From Alloprevotella sp. (GTDB lineage: Bacteria; Bacteroidota; Bacteroidia; Bacteroidales; Bacteroidaceae), in contig JAFUXE010000020.1 of NCBI GenBank assembly GCA_017477205.1, positions 1 through 64,000 of the forward strand: DNA of 64,000 nucleotides, written 5' to 3'. Shown here one piece after another: positions 61,309-64,000 of this stretch. Within the stretch, counting starts at the first letter, position 1; the number at the start of each line of letters is the position of its first letter. The position numbers and the translations under genes were made by a program. The notes beneath the pieces are model-generated. The model worked only from the letters and a program-made list of their open reading frames with translations. It was not told the DNA's origin and searched no databases.

Positions 61309-62189
61309 ACTACGTCAGCACCATAGGATTTTTCGACGGCGTACATCGCGGGCACCAGTACCTTCTACAAGGGCTCACGGCAGAAGCTGCGCACAGAAGT
61401 TTGGGCGCGAAGGTATTTACTTTTGGCGTGCATCCGCGCCAGGTGCTCACCGCTGGCTTCCGCCCCCAGCTGCTGACGACACTGGAGGAGAAACTCGCAC
61501 TCATCAGCGAGATGGGCATCAAAGAATGTCGCGTCCTGGACTTCGACAGCAGCATGGCTGCCATGACGGCAGAGGACTTCATGCGCAAAGTGCTTAAGCC
61601 GGAAGGCGTCAGCGTGCTCCTCATGGGCTACGACCACCATTTCGGCTCCGACCGCGCTGACTTCGAGGCATGCAGCAGCATGGGCAGCAGCATGGGGCTC
61701 GAAGTGCTGCGCGAAAACTCCTTCGCAGAAGGGACGAGCACATTCTCATCGTCGCTCGTGCGCAAACGGATCTTGCAGGGCGACGTGATTGTTGCTGCCA
61801 GCCTGCTCGGAAGGCCGTACGCGCTCTCGGGCATCGTCGTCGAGGGACATCGCGTAGGTCGTAGCCTCGGATTTCCCACGGCTAACCTGCTCCCGGACTC
61901 GCAGGATAAGATTATACCTGCGCACGGAGCCTATGCCGTGCGTGCCGTCGCAGGCGGAAGGTCCTACTGCGGCATGACAAACATCGGCACGCGCCCAACG
62001 CTGCAAAACGGCGAGGACGTAAGCATCGAGACGCACCTCTTCGACTGCGACGCCGACCTCTACGGCCGCACGCTGCAGCTACAGTTCCTCCACCATCTGC
62101 GCGAGGAACAGCATTTCGACAACATAGACGAACTGAAAACGCAACTCGCCATCGATGCAGAGCGCGCGCGCAAACTTCTCAAACCATGA
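61305..62189 (+). CDS. ribF: Bifunctional riboflavin kinase / FAD synthetase
   Basis: The 294-residue enzyme makes FMN from riboflavin and then FAD. The N-terminal adenylyltransferase domain shows TIGFFDGVHRGHQYLL (nucleotide site) and LMGYDHHFGSDR; the C-terminal kinase domain shows GRSLGFPTANLL, GMTNIGTRPT and SIETHLFDCDADLYG. It starts directly with the first strand and so is slightly shorter than the usual ~310, but both active sites look complete. The ATGA overlaps on both sides couple it to the U32 and CPBP genes. Confidence 0.94.
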   Translation: MNYVSTIGFFDGVHRGHQYLLQGLTAEAAHRSLGAKVFTFGVHPRQVLTAGFRPQLLTTLEEKLALISEMGIKECRVLDFDSSMAAMTAEDFMRKVLKPEGVSVLLMGYDHHFGSDRADFEACSSMGSSMGLEVLRENSFAEGTSTFSSSLVRKRILQGDVIVAASLLGRPYALSGIVVEGHRVGRSLGFPTANLLPDSQDKIIPAHGAYAVRAVAGGRSYCGMTNIGTRPTLQNGEDVSIETHLFDCDADLYGRTLQLQFLHHLREEQHFDNIDELKTQLAIDAERARKLLKP

Positions 62190-63031
62190 AATCTCGTTCC
62201 CAAGCTCTCCTCATTGCAGCCCTGTTCGTATTATTCTTCGTCGCCGCACAAGTCGTGGCTGGCATGATGGCTCTCGTCTGGGGCATGTGGCAAGCTGCCA
62301 GCACGGGGACACAGATTGATGCCAACATACTCTCCGACAATCCTGCATGGACAGGCGCGGCCATGCTCTTTGCCTACCTGGCGCTCATCGCCGTCCTCTG
62401 GGCCATGCAGCTCATCCGCCGCCGTCCGCTGCCGAAGCACTCTCCCGCCATGCCAGCCCGCTGGGCATGGGCGTTGGCTGCATTCATGATGCTCTCCATC
62501 GCCCTCGGCTTCCTGACAGACCCCATGAACCTCGACGACGGAGGCTCCGTGGCCCTCTTTGAAGGTATGAAGGGCAACGTCCTGTGCCTCCTGCTGCTCG
62601 TCGTCGTGGGACCGCTGACGGAGGAGGTGGTATTTCGCGAGGGCATTCAGCGCACCCTAAGGCAGGCAGGCTTCCAACCGCTTACGGCCATCCTCACCTC
62701 CGCCGCGCTTTTTGCCGTCATCCATGGGAACTTGGCGCAGGCAGTGCCTGCCTTTGGCCTCGGCATATTGCTGGGCTACCTCTACGAGCGAACGGGCGAC
62801 ATACGCCTCAGCCTCGTTGCCCACATACTGAACAACGCCTTCGCCATCACGGGACTTTTCTTCCCACAGCTCGACGAGGCAACGTCATCTCTTTCCATTC
62901 CCGCCTCAGTAGCCATCGGCATTCTCCTCGCCCTGCCCGGACTGGCGCTCTTCGCATGGAGCGTCGTTCGCGCTCCGAAGGAATCCTGGGGCTCTGCCGT
63001 TGAACCTTCTCCCACACTACCGCAGCCATGA
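62186..63031 (+). CDS. CPBP (Abi/CAAX-like) intramembrane metalloprotease
   Basis: The 281-residue protein has about eight hydrophobic segments and the glutamic-type CPBP motifs: GPLTEEVVFREGIQ (EExxxR), LFAVIHGN (FxxxH) and HILNNAFAI (HxxxN). Relatives cleave prenylated or membrane-bound peptides, or protect against bacteriocins. The substrate here is unknown. It is coupled by ATGA overlaps to ribF upstream and to the dihydrouridine synthase downstream. Confidence 0.87.
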   Translation: MKSRSQALLIAALFVLFFVAAQVVAGMMALVWGMWQAASTGTQIDANILSDNPAWTGAAMLFAYLALIAVLWAMQLIRRRPLPKHSPAMPARWAWALAAFMMLSIALGFLTDPMNLDDGGSVALFEGMKGNVLCLLLLVVVGPLTEEVVFREGIQRTLRQAGFQPLTAILTSAALFAVIHGNLAQAVPAFGLGILLGYLYERTGDIRLSLVAHILNNAFAITGLFFPQLDEATSSLSIPASVAIGILLALPGLALFAWSVVRAPKESWGSAVEPSPTLPQP

Positions 63032-63993
63032 AGATACGAAACATAGACCTCGGCGAACGCCCGCTCCTCCTCGCGCCTATGGAGGACGTCACGGACATAG
63101 GTTTCCGTCTGCTTTGCCGCAGAATGGGAGCCGCGATGGTGTACAGCGAGTTCGTGGCCTCCGATGCCCTCGTGCGCTCCGTGCCGAAGACATTTGAGAA
63201 ACTGCGCGTCAGCGACGAGGAACGCCCCGTTGCCATACAGATATACGGTCGTTTCCCCGAAGCTATGCGCGATGCGGCAAAGATTGTGGAAGAGACGGCG
63301 CAGCCAGACATCCTTGACCTGAACTTCGGCTGTCCCGTGAAGCGCGTGGCAGGAAAAGGTGCAGGCGCAGGCATGTTGCAGAACGTTCCGCTCATGCTGG
63401 AAATAACGCGAGAGGTCGTACGTGCCGTCAATATACCCGTCACCGTGAAGACACGCCTGGGATGGGACGCGAACAGCAAGATAATTGTGGAACTTGCAGA
63501 GCAGCTGCAGGACTGCGGCATCGAAGCCCTCACCATACACGGACGTACGCGCTCGCAGATGTACACAGGCGAAGCCGACTGGACACTCATAGGCGAAGTG
63601 AAGCGCAATCCGCGCATGAGCATCCCCATCATCGGCAACGGCGACCTGCGAACGGCCGAGGACGTGCGCCGCGCCTTCGACGACTACGGCGTAGATGCCT
63701 GCATGGTGGGACGCGCCACCTTCGGACAGCCTTGGATTTTCCGCGAGATGCAGTCCGGCACGCCGCTCTCGACGGACGAGAAGTTCGACATACTGAAAGA
63801 ACAAATCCGACAGAGCATTCAGCGCATCGGCGAGCGACGAGGCATCCTCCACATACGTCGCCATCTCGCCGCAACGCCCCTATTCAAAGGAATCCCCAAC
63901 TTCCGCGACCTGCGCATCGCTCTCCTGCGCGCAGAAACTGCGGACGAACTCTTCGCCCTTTTGGAAAGAGTCCGTCCGCTGGTAAGGGAATAA
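63028..63993 (+). CDS. dusB: tRNA-dihydrouridine synthase
   Basis: The 321-residue flavoenzyme reduces specific uridines in tRNA to dihydrouridine. It shows the TIM-barrel motifs LLLAPMEDVTDIGFRLLC, IQIYGR, DILDLNFGCPVKRVAGKGAGAGML (with the catalytic Cys in NFGCPVK), VTVKTRLGWD, LTIHGRTRSQMYTGEADW and IPIIGNGDLRTAEDV. The subfamily looks DusB-like by length and motifs, but DusA/B/C cannot be separated with certainty. The gene is complete, ending seven bases before the window edge, and shares a start/stop overlap with the CPBP gene. Confidence 0.92.
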   Translation: MKIRNIDLGERPLLLAPMEDVTDIGFRLLCRRMGAAMVYSEFVASDALVRSVPKTFEKLRVSDEERPVAIQIYGRFPEAMRDAAKIVEETAQPDILDLNFGCPVKRVAGKGAGAGMLQNVPLMLEITREVVRAVNIPVTVKTRLGWDANSKIIVELAEQLQDCGIEALTIHGRTRSQMYTGEADWTLIGEVKRNPRMSIPIIGNGDLRTAEDVRRAFDDYGVDACMVGRATFGQPWIFREMQSGTPLSTDEKFDILKEQIRQSIQRIGERRGILHIRRHLAATPLFKGIPNFRDLRIALLRAETADELFALLERVRPLVRE

Positions 63994-64000
63994 TGGGGGC

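Overview
The window reads as chromosomal DNA of a GC-rich member of the Bacteroidales, most likely Prevotellaceae-like. Pointers are a SusC/SusD pair, Bacteroidota-type promoters (TTG or TTTG about 20 bases before TAnnTTTG), the fused DAHP synthase/chorismate mutase, DUF4292 and DUF1573 proteins, and a type IX secretion system (T9SS): a PorW/SprE lipoprotein is encoded here, and four large secreted enzymes end in T9SS-like C-terminal tails. The genus cannot be fixed from the sequence alone.

Layout. 1-600: a decayed, AT-richer Bro-N/Fic remnant at the edge. 0.6-3.5 kb: polysaccharide flippase and dGTPase on the minus strand. 3.8-9.9 kb: plus-strand run dut, TPR lipoprotein, DUF4292 lipoprotein and EnvC-like factor, then a lower-GC pair (GYF-domain protein, amidase). 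9.9-15.3 kb: minus-strand Phe/Tyr operon pheA, aminotransferase, DAHP synthase/chorismate mutase, tyrA, followed by a MalY/PatB-type gene. Its leader carries a 24-codon reading frame with a Tyr-Phe-Tyr-Tyr-Phe run, then an intrinsic terminator and an alternative pairing, so it looks like a ribosome-mediated attenuator. 15.5-20.9 kb: a large sialidase, flotillin-like floA, an Ala-rich lipoprotein. 20.9-21.5 kb: non-coding blocks of 21-22 bp tandem repeats. 21.5-28.8 kb: minus-strand helicase, cardiolipin synthase, C10 protease, queA, and a secreted unknown. 28.9-32.7 kb: DUF1573 protein, tRNA-Pro(CGG), a small secreted protein, a carboxyltransferase whose biotinyl-like domain lacks the acceptor lysine. 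32.7-34.2 kb: repeats and a PIN-type toxin-antitoxin module between 96 bp direct repeats. 34.2-36.8 kb: alaS. 37.1-48.6 kb: a polysaccharide utilisation locus with SusC, SusD, a GH85 endo-N-acetylglucosaminidase and a GH89 alpha-N-acetylglucosaminidase. 48.6-56.0 kb: yraN, a GT2 glycosyltransferase, an in-frame GT2/LPS-kinase/EPSP-synthase fusion, a small acidic protein, porW with a 91-residue acidic tail. 56.0-59.6 kb: minus-strand SF1 helicase, secreted unknown, purA. 59.8-60.0 kb: seven 23 bp repeats. 60.1-64.0 kb: plus-strand U32 protein, ribF, CPBP protease and dus, translationally coupled.

How it works together. Sialidase, GH85, GH89 and the C10 protease would act outside the cell on host or mucosal glycoproteins, probably exported by the T9SS of which PorW is a part, while SusCD imports released glycans. 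The most interesting items are the Phe/Tyr attenuator, the triple-domain AroA fusion, and the recurring 21-23 bp intergenic repeats. All functional statements come from reading motifs and order; no database search was run.
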